This document shows, piece after piece, positions 1 through 11,650 of a stretch of DNA of 64,000 nucleotides; the stretch's first letter is position 1; each line of letters opens with the position of its first letter. The position numbers and the translations under genes are program-made. The notes below the pieces were generated by a model that saw only the letters and a list, made by a program, of their open reading frames with translations, had not been told where the DNA came from and did not search any database. The DNA comes from Cephalotus follicularis (Eukaryota; Streptophyta; Magnoliopsida; Oxalidales; Cephalotaceae): contig BDDD01000877.1 of the NCBI GenBank assembly GCA_001972305.1, forward strand, positions 1 to 64,000. Direction: 5' to 3'.

Positions 1-164
1 GGATTGCTCAATGTAATGAGAACAAGAATTGGCTTTGAAAGCAAAAATGAGATTTTTGATAGAGCTCTTTGATTTGAATGCTTTGAATGTGATTTTCTTG
101 AATGATGTTTTTATGCTTGATTCACTTGTGTTGTTCTCTTATCTGCACTTCAAATCATTCGTCA

Positions 165-171
165 TTTTATA
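165..171 (-). promoter_or_regulatory. Putative TATA box of LTR N
   Basis: On the minus strand the sequence reads GCTATAAAATGACG. It lies about 85 bp downstream of the palindrome array, in the same order as in LTR E2, where GGCTATAAAAGG follows the array. It is the best candidate for the LTR promoter; the start site is not visible. Confidence 0.5.
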
Positions 172-255
172 GCTTAATGCCTCATAGATCCGTTGGGATT
201 AGTTTAGGATTAATTCCTTAATGGAATGTCCACTGAAATCCGTCAGAAAATTGCT

Positions 256-632
256 GCAGACGATCAAAGCGTCGACTGACCTCTCCCAAGCGTCGACGGT
301 CATGTGACCGTTGGGGCTCCCAACTTTGAATTCTCTGCTTGAAGCGCAGACGTTCCATTGATTATGTCGACCGCCAGATAAAGCGTCGACCGCCAGCCTT
401 GAGCGTCGTCGCTTAGGCACATTTTAATTGCCAATTCCTCTCTGTACCAGACAGCAGACGCTTTGCACTAAGCGCATGCGTTTTGCGCCTTAAAGCGCAG
501 ACGCTTGAATTTGAGCGTCGACGCTTGGAGTGTTATTTCCAATTCTCCAAGCACTTCACCGGTAGACGCTTTGTTCTTGTCTCGACCGCCAGCCAAAGCG
601 CAGACGCTTTAATTGCAAGCGTCGGCGGTCTG
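256..632. repeat. Phased GTCGAC palindrome array in U3 of N
   Basis: Cores of the form GTCGAC, GCAGAC, CTCGAC or GTCGGC start at 256, 271, 292, 346, 366, 385, 405, 454, 474 (degenerate), 497, 517, 562, 581, 600 and 621. Most neighbours are 19-21 bp apart. Arms are often AAGC on the left and GCTT, GGTC or CGCCAG on the right. The spacer sequences differ from unit to unit, so the palindrome is better kept than the rest. Confidence 0.85.
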
Positions 633-753
633 AGCTGTTTCTGCATAATTTCTGCTGATATGTTTATCTTTTACCTTTCTTGCACATAAAGAAACTTTGT
701 CAAATACAAATATGTTATCATCAAAACATAGGATTGAGACATAAATGTCAACA

Positions 754-2028
754 GTTGATAACACCATTACCAACACAAACATTGTTCGAATATATAAAAC
801 ATCCAATGTCTTGGAATTTAAGCTCCAAGCCCAAGCCACATAAGTGACAAACACTTGTAATATTCCTTACAATAATCATAACAGAGTAGCATGGATCCAA
901 AGTCAATACATAACCATTACATAAATTAACATCACAAATTCCAACAGCTTGAGCAATGATCCTAGATCCATCACCAAGCCTCAAGTCCAGGTCTCCTGCT
1001 CCAAGCTTTCTAACTTTTCTTAGTCCCTGCAATGAATTGCAAAGGTTAGTTCCACATCCAGTATCTAATACCCATGAAGAACTACTATTCAAAGCTAGAT
1101 TAAGTTCAATCATGAACATACCTGATGTACTCGCACCGCACGGGTTATCAGCAGAGACAGTAGCAACAGCAACACGACAATCCTTTTTCCAGTGCCCGGT
1201 CTTACCGCACTAGAAACAAGCACCTTCAACAGCTAACTTCTTCATCCGATATTTGGCAACACTCCTGCTGGCTCCAAGCTTCCCCTTCTTCTTCTTTTGC
1301 TTCTTCTTACCCTTGCCTTTTGTATTGACAGGCATGAGCACGCCCTTCCCTTTACAGGAAGACGAGGCACTGGCTTTTCCTTAGGTAGACCTAGAAGAAG
1401 TAAGAAGTAGGGAGTGGGTCTTTGACTTCCCAGAGTCAAAATCGACCTCAGCCGTCCTCAACATACCAACCAGTTCAGATAGAGTTACCTCTATCTTGTT
1501 CATGTGAAAGTTCACAAAAAACTGTGAGAACGACTTAGGAAGGGACGTCAGAATAAGATCTATATATAGATCATGGTCCATGACAAACCTTAATTGAGCC
1601 AGCTGCTCAATCATGTCTATCATCTTCAATCCATGCTCATGGACTGAAGCTCCCTCTTGCATCTGAGCCTTAAAGAGTTTGCGAGATAAATTAAACCTTT
1701 GAGTCCTAGACTCAGCTCCATACATCTCCTGAAGGTGGAGTAGTATAGCAGATAAGGTCTCAATCTTTTCATTCTGACGCTAAAGCTCAGGTGTCATCCC
1801 AAGAAGGGCAAGACATCTAGCCTGCTCATCATCTTCTAGCCACTTGGCTAGTCGCTCACTCTCTTCGGGCGTCGGATCTTCACCCAGTGAAGGAGGCCCC
1901 TCAGTCATCACATAGGCCATTTCATTGGCCGTAAGGGCGATCTTGAGGTTGCGGTGCCAATCATTGAAGTTGGGCCCCTCAAGTTTGTTTGTCTGAAGTA
2001 TACGGGACATTGCATTTGATAAAGCCAT
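754..2028 (-). pseudogene. Copia gag-protease (element A), broken
   Basis: This is the first 425 codons of a Copia polyprotein, all in one frame from the ATG at 2028. Residues 1-230 are a Copia gag domain (the retrotransposon gag/UBN2 type), followed by a lysine-rich stretch (KKKQKKKKGK). A CCHC zinc knuckle (C-x2-C-x4-H-x4-C, containing GKTGHWKKDC) lies near residue 273, with its spacer residue turned into a stop. The aspartic protease follows, with WVLDTGCGTN and the catalytic D near residue 322. In-frame stops lie at 1780-1782, 1381-1383 and 1210-1212; each fits a CAG or CAA codon with one C-to-T change. Coding ends at the boundary with LTR N. Gag packages the RNA and the protease would process the polyprotein; this copy cannot make the full product. 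Confidence 0.85.
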
Positions 2029-3867
2029 TCTAGCAACCTAGATAAGGAAATATAAGCATGAGTTAGAATTTATTCCAATTTTAATATATGATAACCATAA
2101 CACTTGGTCTTTAGTGCTTATGGTTCCTCCCACTATTCTAATCGTATCCCATACCCCCATATGGAACTCGAGAAGTCTAACTTTCAAGTGGGGATTGGAA
2201 TCCATCGCAATCATATCATACCCTCAGCTAGGGCATGACAAACTATAATATATCCAATGGGTAGGCTTTCTTACCAATTTGTATCCAATACAAGATCCAA
2301 TCATAGTATTTGGCCTTAGATTCAATATGGCCTCAACTAGGGCATGACAAACCATCAGAATCTTGATAAGTCCAGTACCCACAATTTTCATTGGAATGCA
2401 CTAGTTTTAACACCCACACGTAGGCGTGTCCAAGTGCTAAAACATAGCCACCCTTTGCGGTGCCCAACACCGATGTTGACATAATATCCCCAAGTCATCA
2501 GCCTCAGCTAGGGCATGACAAACCAACATCCCAGGAACACTACTCAACGAAAATTGTGGAAGGCAACGGGGAACCACTCCATGGGTTCCTACGTTAAGAC
2601 TTATTATTCAAGCGAGGGAATTTGCGGTCTCAAATTTTAATTACCGAGCCATTAATTAATTCATTGGTTGTATTAGCCAATTCCAATTAATTACGGCTTA
2701 GCATGCAAGACGTATATCTTATGCACCTTGGACATATTTCTAAAATATGTCAATGGATTGGCAAGGACATTAGTAGTAGTAACTTGAGCCCAAAATCACT
2801 ACTAGGTCTTCCTAGGTGTAAAGATATAAAAAAAAAACTATTTATTACAACAATTACCATGCATACATGGCCTTCAAAAAGCTTGTAATCCATTTCTCCT
2901 TTCCTCCATCTTTCTTTACAAGGTCTTCTTCTACATAAAGAACTTTACATTTAAAAATACAAGGAAAAATTACAAAAGAAAGGAAAAATAAAGTATGCAC
3001 GCAGGCACCTTGTTACAGACCTTTAAAGTAATAAATAAATATATAAATCCATCCACACAAGAAAACCACAAACTAGGTCTATGTCCTTCTTAGGCCATCC
3101 ATTATGCATAAGACTTATATAATATCCAATATTATAAAACACAAATAAAACAAATGCCATAAGTAATAACCAATTATACAATTTAATTTAAGGATTGTTA
3201 ACTGATCAAACTCCCACTAAATCAAGCAATGATTTTTGATTTTCTAAGTGCCAAAAGGTATAAAATCCAATTTTATTAAAAAACAGTTTTTTTTTAATAA
3301 AGACGTCGACGCTTCCCAGAAGGCGTCGACGCTTCCCAGAAGGCGTCGACGCTTCCCAGAAGGCGTCGACGCATTTTATGAAAACTAATGAAAAAGGCGT
3401 CGATGCATAACACAAGCATCAATGCGTTTCCCAAGAACTATTGGAAAAAGGCGTCGATGTTTATCAATAACATCGACGCTTTTCCTAGAAATGATGAACA
3501 AGGCATCGACGTCTATCAAGAACGTCGACGCGTTTCCTGGAAAGATGAACAAGACATCGACGTCTATCAAGAACGTCGACGTCTATAGCCCCCTGGGCAG
3601 TTTCTGCATTTGGAAAAATGCATAAAATAATGGTCTAGACTTTGGCATTCCAGTATGGCAATCCAAACTGCACTATGCATGTTCAAAACATAATTCTAAA
3701 CACATTATATCAAATTCACCAGGTCAAAAACACAATGAAATCCAATTTCATGCAATTTTCACTAAGGCACTTTGAAAATCTAGTTTGATCATAAAACACA
3801 TCCATTAATTAAACCATTAATCAGTACATCATCTAAGCCATAAATTCAATCAAGGATGATGTGGGAC
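2029..3867 (-). other. Untranslated leader of element A
   Basis: This stretch lies between the primer binding site and gag and has no credible coding. It holds a palindrome array at 3301-3590. On the plus strand it also holds three scattered copies of a 20-bp phrase, CTCAGCTAGGGCATGACAAA, at about 2223, 2332 (one mismatch) and 2503. A leader of 1.8 kb is long for a Copia element. Confidence 0.65.
3301..3585. repeat. GTCGAC palindrome array in the leader of A
   Basis: Cores start at 3305, 3325, 3345, 3365, 3399, 3418, 3453, 3472, 3505, 3524, 3556 and 3575. The first units are near-perfect 20-bp tandem copies of GGCGTCGACGCTTCCCAGAA (3301-3370). The last four cores are two copies of a unit of about 51 bp holding two cores each, 19 bp apart. 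This array lies outside the LTR, downstream of the primer binding site, so it would be part of the genomic RNA. Confidence 0.9.
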
Positions 3868-3879
3868 GCTCTGATACCA
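3868..3879 (-). other. Primer binding site of A (initiator Met tRNA)
   Basis: The minus strand reads TGGTATCAGAGC, the usual plant primer binding site complementary to the 3' end of initiator methionine tRNA. One base separates it from the LTR end at 3881. It fixes both the strand and the LTR boundary of element A. Confidence 0.93.
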
Positions 3880-3880
3880 T

Positions 3881-6032
3881 TGATGGAAACAGATAAACCG
3901 AATCCGGTGCCAAAAACAGACTTAGGCATATAGGGTGTAGAACAAAACAAAATCATATAAAATGGCAGCGGAAGAACACCCAATTAAAAACAAAAGAGTC
4001 CATAAGGCATGTCCACAGACCACATGGATCACCACATCATCAACAAAATTGAATTGGTGTCACCATAGCAAACAATGGTGACACACAAGCATGGCAAGAA
4101 GAGAAGGACCGAGAGATATACCAGCGGGTGAAGGCTCCTTCTTTCTTTGCCACTGCACGCTTGAGTAGATTCCCTCTTTAATCTTCTCCAAGTCTCTAGA
4201 ACAACAAGCAATCCAACCAGCAATAACCAAGAACAAAGTGTATGAACTCTCTCTCTCTCTCTCACTAAGCTTAGAAAAGGTAAATTGATATTGACCAATG
4301 AAGTCAATAATCAATCCACCCTAGATAAGCTCTTGCTTGGTGTATCACAGATGAAGGGAACACACACTACTGAGAAGAATTCGAAGTCACATTGCCCAGC
4401 AAAAACTCTACTCCTCCTCTCACATTTTCTTCCTCCTTCTCTCTCCCACTCTCCCATTCACTTAAGATCATGGTCCTTACTCCTCGGGAGTCTATGGCCA
4501 TGATCCCCACGTTCCCATAACATGCAAGAGTGGGAGATGGCTGCTAGAGATGAGAGAGAAAATGTGCCCATGAAGTGAGCTCGTGCACAGGTTGCACGTT
4601 CTGCTCAAAGACGTCGACGCCTTCCAAAGGACATCGACGCTTATGCAAAGTGGTACCAAGAACATCGACTCTTTCTAAAAGACATCGACGCCTATAAAAA
4701 CGTTAAGCATCGACGTCTTTCTAAAAGACGTCGACGCTTTGTCTGGCCAGTGAAGTAATAAGAGTCTAACTCTTTTAGTGATCTCCTGTACCCTTCGAAT
4801 ATTGGTTAAGTAAGATGAAACATATGTGTTTCCACAAAATGCAAAATCCACATAACCGATATTTGACACCAAGACTTAATATGTCCAACATATTAAAGAA
4901 CTAATCATTATAAGGCAGGGACCCTTTAAAATCTTGGTTAAAACAAGAGGTGTTCATAAATTACCAAATACCCCTAGGGTCCGGTTTAGCCATTCTAAAT
5001 GGTCCTTGACCAATTTAAATGCTATTGGAATAATATCCAAATATTATCCAGATGGAAAAATTAATCTAATTAATTTTCCCATAATTTATTACACACCTCA
5101 TAAACCCTGGATTTTCTAAGTCGTCGGTTCACGTGTACTATAATCCCTTGTCATGCTTGGCCCCGATTGAGGTCTAGGGTAAGGATATGTGTTAACCCTA
5201 GATAATACTTCAATGGCTAAAATATCCGATCATTACTAGGACCTTTGGCAAACTCTCCGGAAATCTAATTTCCAGTCTACCTCAACCTTGGCCAAGGATT
5301 TCGTAAGTCCAAAGTATAATCAGACCATAATAGGGCCGATCACCTCCGCTCAGGTGTGACAATCCCATATTGCGCACTCACTTATATTCGTATAGATTCG
5401 ATCATACCCAAAGACCACCCGATTTCCAGCCCTGCCCAAAGACTGGGTAAGGTGGAGATCATAGCATAACCGTCTCCATACAATATAGAGTAGTCGCTCA
5501 GGTCTAAGGATCAGACGAGTTTGAGAACTCGCTAAGTGATGATCACTTATACACAACCGCAACAAGTAGGAGCCACTACTGACATGAGAATAGCGACTAT
5601 CCAAATAGTATCTCCTACGCGGGTCCTGTTCAGTGTATACGCTCCTAGCACGCACTCCGTATTTGCCCTAGTGTCCAACACAGATGGTAGTGAGAGAATC
5701 CATCCTCCAATTCCATGAGCAGGCAATATACGCGCAAGTCTATCCGGTTCACTAATGCCCACAAAGTGAACCTATGACTTGGAACTAATTCGACATAAGG
5801 AATAAGGTAACCAATCTCACAGCCTCCATGCTAGGCATCCAACCTTATGTCAGGGCATCACAAGTGTAAGCAGGTAAATAATAAACTACTTCAATTATGT
5901 GATAAAACACAAGTGATATAGCCATAATAAAATTAGCACGCATCATATATATAAGGAATAAGATTGTTTCATACAAGATAAGATATAATTTGACAACCCA
6001 TCTAATGGCTTGTCGGGTCACTCTATCTAACA
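3881..6032 (-). repeat. 5' LTR of element A (2152 bp)
   Basis: On the minus strand the LTR starts TGTTAGATAGAGTGACC (6032) and ends in TTTCCATCA (3881), next to the primer binding site. It contains a palindrome array at 4613-4735 and a CT run at about 4247-4263. No TATA box is obvious. Short open frames inside it (for example 5350-5655, minus) look like chance. Confidence 0.85.
4613..4735. repeat. GTCGAC palindrome array in LTR A
   Basis: Cores GTCGAC or ATCGAC start at 4613, 4633, 4664, 4684, 4709 and 4730, mostly 20-21 bp apart with one step of 25 and one of 31. Flanks are of the type AAAGAC on the left and GCTTT or GTCTTT on the right, the same style as in LTR E2. Confidence 0.85.
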
Positions 6033-8190
6033 ACTACTCCATAGACACCTCAATAGAATGGGGTGGCCGAATGTCTAAATCGGTCACTCATGGAAAAGGC
6101 GAGATGTACGCTAAGTTGGGCAGGCTTAGAGCCTGAGTTCTGGGCAGAAGCTATAGCCACAACATGTTATTTGAAGAACAGGTGAGTATCAAACACCATT
6201 TGAGGCATGGTTTGGGAGGAAGCCAAATCTGTCACATCTGCGAGTGTTTGGTTGTGAGGCATATGTCCATGTGCCTAATGAGAAAAGGACCAAGCTTGAC
6301 AGCAAATATGAAAAGTGTAAGTTTGTTGTCTACAAAGATGGTGTCAAGGGGTACAAGCTGGGGAATCTAAAGACCGGGATGACTACTATTAGCAGAGATG
6401 TTGTGTTTGGAGAAGCACAAAATCTCGAGGCAGTTCAGGAGGTTCTAGAACTGCTCAAGAAAATTCAGTTTGATGTGAAGCTAGAAGAACATGTGGAAAA
6501 CAGTACAAAGGTTCCACATGTAGCACTAGAAGATTCTGAGTCTGAGTCTGAGCATAATGATTAGGTTGATGACATTAGAGATGCTATTTCATATGAAGAT
6601 GTAGAGACTCCACTAGTGCTTAGAAGAGCGGCACGTGAGAGGAGGGTACTAGATCGATACTCTCCTAGTGCTTTGAGTGCATTGCATGCGTTGAATGTCA
6701 CTGGTGATGAACCGAGAAGTGTCAAAGAGGCAAGATCCATGGCTGATGCAAATCTATGGGAGCTTGCCATGATAGAGGAAATGCAATCACTGAATTGAAA
6801 TGAGACATGGGATCTTTGTAAACTACCTAAGAACCGTAAGGCTGTTGGGTGCAAATGTGTATTCAAACAGAAGTTAAATGCAGATGGAACAACTGAGAAA
6901 TACAAGGCAGGGCTAATGGCAAAGGGGTACTCACAGATTGAAGGAGTTGACTATGATGAGATATTTTTCCCAGTAGCAAAGCTGACCTTAATCAGGTTTG
7001 TTCTATCTGTGGCAGCTGTGCATAATCTAGAGATTGAACAACTAGATGTGAAGACAGCTTTCCTTCATGGAGATTTGGAGGAGGAGATTTACATGTAGCA
7101 ACCAAATGACTTTCAGGTCAAGGGAAAGGAAGATCTGGTTTGTAAATTGAAGAAGTCCCTGTATGGACTTAAGCAGTTACCAAGGATGTGGTACCAGAAG
7201 TTCAATACGTACACTCTACATTTTGGCTTTATTCGAAGCAATGCAAATCACTGTGTTTATGTGAAGAGGTCAGGTAACAACTTTGTAAATGTTGATGATA
7301 TGTTGTTAGTTGGCAATAACATGAAGATGATCAAGTCTGTGAAGGGTTTGTTGGCAAAACATTTTGATATGAAGGATCATGTGCCAACAAATTTTATTTT
7401 GGGTATGCAGATTAAAAGGGATCGTGAGAAGTGAAAATTGTGGCTAGGGCAGAAAAAGTATATTGAAGAGGTACTCAAGAAATTCAATATGATTGATTGC
7501 AATCCAGTTGGTACTCCCATGCCTTCGAGTACCAAGCTATCTGCAGAACAGTGTCCAAAAATAAAGGAAGAAATTGATGAGATGAGAGATGTGCCATATC
7601 CCAATGCTGTCGGTAGCCTAATGTATGCTATGGTTTGCACGAGACCAGATATTGCCCAAGCATTGGGAGTATTGAGCCGTTATATGTCAAATACAGGGAA
7701 AGAGCATTGGACTATAGTCAAGAGAGTCCTTAGGTATCTTCGTGGAACTTCAGATTATTCTTTGTGTTATGAGGGTATAGGATGTGGGGATAACCTTGTT
7801 GTAGTAGGCTTTGTTGATGCTGATTGGGGAGGAGATATTGATGGGATGAGGTCTACTAGTGGCTATGTCTTTACTTTGTATGGTGCTGCAGTTAGTTGGA
7901 TGAGTAAGAGACAAAGTGTTGTTGCTTTATCTTCTACTGAGGCGGAATACATGGCTTTGACATATGCTAGGAAAGAAGCTATGTGGCCTCATAGGTTGTG
8001 TGTGGAGCTTGGTTTCAGGCAGGATGCTGTGAAGATGAAATGTGATAGTCAAAGTGCAATTTACTTGGAGAAGAATCTGACGTTTCATTCACGTACGAAG
8101 CACATTGATATTCAATATCACTTCATCAGAGAAATGGTGGAAAAGAACATGATATGGTTAGAGAAAATAGATACGGCAGTGAACAGCTAG
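6033..8190 (+). pseudogene. Copia integrase-RT-RNase H (element B), broken
   Basis: The first codons match the conserved Copia integrase end, with NGVAE after two stop codons in the TPQ-type motif (6041-6055), then FWAEA. A frameshift near 6170-6190 leads into FGCEAYVHVP. Reverse transcriptase follows (AKGYSQIEGVDY, then QLDVKTAFLHGDLEEEIYM, then SLYGLKQ). The catalytic YVDD region reads NFVNVDDMLL, so a few residues before VDD appear lost. RNase H is clear at the end (DADWGGD, SGYVF, SWMSKRQ, ALSSTEAEYMA, then KHIDI). Further in-frame stops lie near 6562, 6796, 7096 and 7432. The enzymes would copy and integrate the element; this copy is dead. Confidence 0.9.
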
Positions 8191-8298
8191 ACTTCTTGAC
8201 TAAACCAGTTGTAAGGCAAAGTTTGAGTGGTGTGTCGTCGAGATTGGTTTGAAGAATGGTCATACTGGGAATGTTCTCATTTGTGCGAAGTATCCACC

Positions 8299-8309
8299 AA
8301 GTGGGAGAT
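8299..8309 (+). other. Polypurine tract of element B
   Basis: AAGTGGGAGAT sits directly before the TG of the 3' LTR. It is the usual plus-strand priming site in plant Copia elements. Confidence 0.75.
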
Positions 8310-8656
8310 TGTTGGAGTTGGTATCTACTTTGACATATCAACAGTACGACTATGACCTTATCCCCGAAAAGACACCAGGTTTTCTTAATCAGATGTAGTC
8401 CTGGTTTTATATATTAATTATTAGTAGTTTGGGCCTGGCCCATGAATAGCTACTTGAATACTAGGGTTTTCTAGTATTGCCTATAAAAACAAATCTCTTA
8501 TGAGGGTTTCTCATTGTAACAGAGAGTCGTGTGACGAGGCTATTGAATCCATAGTAAAATCTCCTTGTGCAAGACATAGCCCTGAATTGGGGTGAACCTG
8601 GGTAACTCTGTGTCTTTTACTTTATCGTTATTTTCTGTGTGATTGATTTCTTGACA
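8310..8656 (+). repeat. 3' LTR of element B (347 bp)
   Basis: The LTR starts TGTTGGAGTTGG after the polypurine tract and ends in TTGACA. A TATA box (TATAAAA) lies at 8482-8488. Unlike the other Copia LTRs here it has no GTCGAC array. The exact right end is chosen from the TG/CA rule and was not confirmed by a second copy. Confidence 0.7.
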
Positions 8657-9166
8657 GGGATATCAAAATCGTATAATGTTTAGTGTAATCTCAATTGTTA
8701 TAAAAACCAATTTAAAAAATTATATGTTAAAATTTTATGTCTCAATTGCTTTATATTGTATAATTATTTATTTTTATTTTTTCTCGTTTTTGTTTAATTT
8801 GTTCAAATTAACTTGTGCAAAAAAATATAATCCTCGTATATTATATAATCAAAATTGGATTGGAGTTATTCAAAAAGAATTAAATAGAAACCCTCTCAAC
8901 GAGACCTAAGTTAGAATCGTTTAAAATATAAAAAACTCCATTCGTTATAAATGAATGAGAGACACTATGGAGAAATCAAATACACTAATAAAGAGTTCTA
9001 AATAAGAAAAAAAAGATTGATAGGAAAATAAATGATATCTCTTGTTTGTCACCACTCCATAAGCTAAACCATGGATCTATTTACAGATAGATGACTTAGC
9101 ATGATGACAAAATTTTAACTACAATATTAAGGAAGAAAGATAGGTCGTAGCATTCACATTTTTCAA
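8657..9166 (-). other. AT-rich stretch, probably LTR remnant of element C
   Basis: No coding is seen. The sequence lies just beyond the polypurine tract of element C (minus strand), so part of it is probably its 3' LTR; a TATA-like CTGTAAATAG occurs near 9075. No second LTR copy is present to set the ends. Confidence 0.35.
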
Positions 9167-9179
9167 ACTCCCCCTGAAT
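9167..9179 (-). other. Polypurine tract of element C
   Basis: The minus strand reads ATTCAGGGGGAGT, a common Copia polypurine tract. It lies downstream of the RNase H end of C and after the familiar 3' untranslated phrase TTTCCCCATCGGGTTTTC. Confidence 0.6.
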
Positions 9180-9369
9180 GACTAACGTACACGAATATGC
9201 TTCGTTAAAAACCTTTACAAAGAAAACCCGATGGGGAAAACTTAGTGAATGAAAAAGAATATATATCATTGTGTGTGTAAATTAGGGAAGGAAAAAGAGT
9301 ATAGTCTCCTATGAAATCAAAACTCTTTAATTTAGGGTACAATGTTTGAAAAAAATCTTAAAATTGGTA

Positions 9370-10760
9370 CATATGATTTTATGTTTGAGCTTCTCGAACG
9401 TAACAATTGGTAAAGCCTTTGTAAATAAGGCGTTCGGATATCGCTTCAGTAAATTTGTTATACATAATATCGCCCTTTTTTTAGAGCTTGTGAGTGTAGA
9501 AGAATTTCTCTAAGATGTGTTTCATTCTATCGCCCTTGATGTATCCTCCTTTGAGTGGTGTGATGTAAACATCATTATCTTCATACACCACAGTGAGATT
9601 ATCAATTATTGAATTGGTCCACATGATATATGTTGATTCATTGATCTCAACCATATACTTTATCGGCTCTCTTCATGAATTGCAGGAACCTCGAAACGAT
9701 ATTAAGAAGTTTTTGTCATTGTTTGTTTCCTGGATTGCCATGATACAACAATAAGGCAAAAGGTAAAGATATAACCTTTTTTACAATCTTGCTTTCTGTA
9801 GATCAGACAAGTAACATTCATCAACATATCTAGTCAATGGTGATTTCCTCTCTCTTGGATAAAATAACTTCCTTGAAGATAACGCGTTATGTACTTTATC
9901 CCTTTCCAATGTGCAAAAATGTACCTTTCTATCAAAGTGGCAGCGAGTGAAATATCATCTCTTGTACAATTTATGAGATATCATTAATGCTCCAATTACA
10001 CTAAGATAACGAACATCAATCCTAGGATTTCTTATCCTTCTTGAGGCCGGAATGGATCATTCTTTATATTGAGTGATTGGACAACCATAAGAGAGCTCAA
10101 AGAATGATCTTTGTCCATGTAGAATCGAGTGAGAACATTTTCTGTGGAAGTTGATTGATAGATGAAGATCCCATATGATACTTTCTCCACTTGTATACCA
10201 AAAAAAAATCCCGTCTTTCCAAGATCTTTCATTTGAAAGTCACCTTTCAAATATATGGCATTTTTTGTGATTTCTTCTAGAGTACCTACAATATTCAAAA
10301 CATTCACATATAAGTAATAATAGAAAAATCATTTTTTGATCTCTTAATAAAAACACATGGACATATTTGATCATTTATATGCCATGCTTTTATGAAATAT
10401 TCACTAAAATGATTTACTAGATGTGTCTAGATTGTTTCAATCCAAACAATGAACATTGTGACTAGATCGTTTCAATCCATACAATGAACATTGTAGCTTG
10501 ATTGAACATAAACGACAGAGTTTGTAGGCCTCAGGTACCTTAAATCTTTCGGGGATTTTCATATAGATGTCAATATTAAGAGACCTGTATAAGTACGCAA
10601 TGACCACTTCCATAAGACAAGTTTGAAGCCTTTCCATGACTGTCATACTAATAAGGAAAAGAAACTTGATCACATCCAATACTAGAGAATATGTTTCCTG
10701 GTAATCAACATTGTGTCTTTGTGAGAACCCTTGAGCTACAAGTCGTGTGGCGCCTTGAGC
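9370..10760 (-). pseudogene. Copia RT-RNase H (element C), strongly decayed
   Basis: On the minus strand the order is reverse transcriptase (VAQGFSQRHNVDYQETYS near 10740, then a DIYMKIPE motif and SIKLQCSLYGLK near 10500), the region after the active site (YLKGDFQMKDLGKTGFFFGI near 10240, DPFRPQE near 10050), and RNase H to its end (LKGGYIKGDRMKHI near 9540, then ADLFTKALP near 9430). Several frames are needed, with many stops, and the YVDD active site is not readable. It belongs to a different Copia lineage from A and B, judging by LKGGYIKGD and the 3' end. Confidence 0.8.
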
Positions 10761-11434
10761 CCGAATGGCGAGCTCATGACATCACAATCCGTCCTATACC
10801 TATCTCTCTTAGTCCTATGGTTGGCGTATTACAATAAGTGTAATCCATAAAAATTGAAAATATTAAAAACTTTAACAATCAACTCCATCATCCATTCAAA
10901 TACTTTTTAAGACTGACATGCATGTTGATAAACCATACTAAAGACACTATGGTTACAAATAACATCCGTTAACTCTCAATACAATCCATATATGTCTTAC
11001 ACAAGTGAATATAATACAAGCCTTGAGAAAACGATAATAGAAATAATGTACATCCATGCATCCCATTCTAAGCAGACTCTATCCCCTCATTTGCAGCTAC
11101 AATAAGCCTTCATCACTTACCACTGGTCTCAGCCCTCTAACCTAATCACAAATATACGCCCATCCCTATGAATGGATCAACCAAAGGCTTAGTAGGATAA
11201 CCTCATGCAGAATGGAGTGAACAGATATCGCGGATATATGTATGTGTCATGTTATATGCATGTGTGACAATTGTGGTTGACTATTCAATATATACCGTCG
11301 TCCTTATTGGTGTATATATGATAGGATCTAATAAAAAAAACCCTATTCCATACATCTATCAGACACTCCATACAATGTGTACAAGCAAACCCATATTTAC
11401 CTATAGAGTTTAATAACCTCTCATGAAAATCGTG

Positions 11435-11650
11435 GATCTAGTCGCCCATAGATTAGTCCATGAGAGCTCAACTAGATTTCCAGCCGCCGGTGGATTGGTC
11501 CACAATCACTCAACTGGATGTTCCTAGTTACCGATAGATTAGTCTATAGGCGCTCAACTAAGGTTACTAATTACTGGGGGATTTGTCCATAAGAGCTCAA
11601 CTAGGTCTAATTGCCTGTGAATTAGTCCACATGAACTCAACTAGTACACT
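11435..11650. repeat. Degenerate repeat of about 42 bp in LTR D
   Basis: GAGCTC-like cores followed by CAACTAG occur at about 11464, 11506, 11550, 11593 and 11633, each 40-44 bp apart. Between them is a conserved phrase of the type GATTAGTCCA. The same repeat is found in LTR F at 30750-31225. Confidence 0.7.

Larger units (their letters stand above)
1..753 (-). mobile_element. Element N: SIRE-like Copia LTR, cut by the window edge
   Basis: The right edge is the TG start of an LTR read on the minus strand (TGTTGACATT at 753-744). Its first 50 or so bases match the start of the LTR at 15184, including the shared stretch TTTTGATGATAACATATTTG. The sequence just right of it is the protease-pol reading frame of element A, which stops being recognisable exactly here, so N inserted into A. 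U3 holds a palindrome array (256-626) followed by a TATA box (165-171). The rest of the LTR and any coding region lie left of the window. The family assignment rests on resemblance to E2 and general SIRE LTR style, so the clade name is tentative. Confidence 0.75.
754..6032 (-). mobile_element. Element A: Copia retrotransposon, 5' half, nested in B
   Basis: Read on the minus strand the order is 5' LTR (6032-3881), primer binding site (3879-3868), a 1.8 kb leader (3867-2029), then gag and protease (2028-754), where the copy is cut by the insertion of N. The right end TG/CA boundary at 6032 is fixed by element B: integrase coding of B resumes at 6033 with no spare base. The rest of A pol and its 3' LTR must lie left of the window. 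The expected 5-bp target duplication would begin with ACTAC (6033-6037) and cannot be checked here. Confidence 0.85.
6033..8656 (+). mobile_element. Element B: Copia retrotransposon, 3' half
   Basis: The visible half runs from inside the integrase core through reverse transcriptase and RNase H to a polypurine tract (8299-8309) and a 347-bp 3' LTR (8310-8656). The left half was separated by insertion of element A and lies outside the window. B is therefore older than A, which is older than N. Confidence 0.85.

Noticed and set aside
256-632. CRISPR-like array because of regular short repeats
   Set aside because: Units are palindromic, degenerate and only 20-21 bp apart, lie in plant LTRs, and there are no unique spacers of constant length.
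5350-5762. Open frames inside the LTR of A as genes
   Set aside because: They overlap in several frames on both strands, have no recognisable domain, and lie fully within the LTR.
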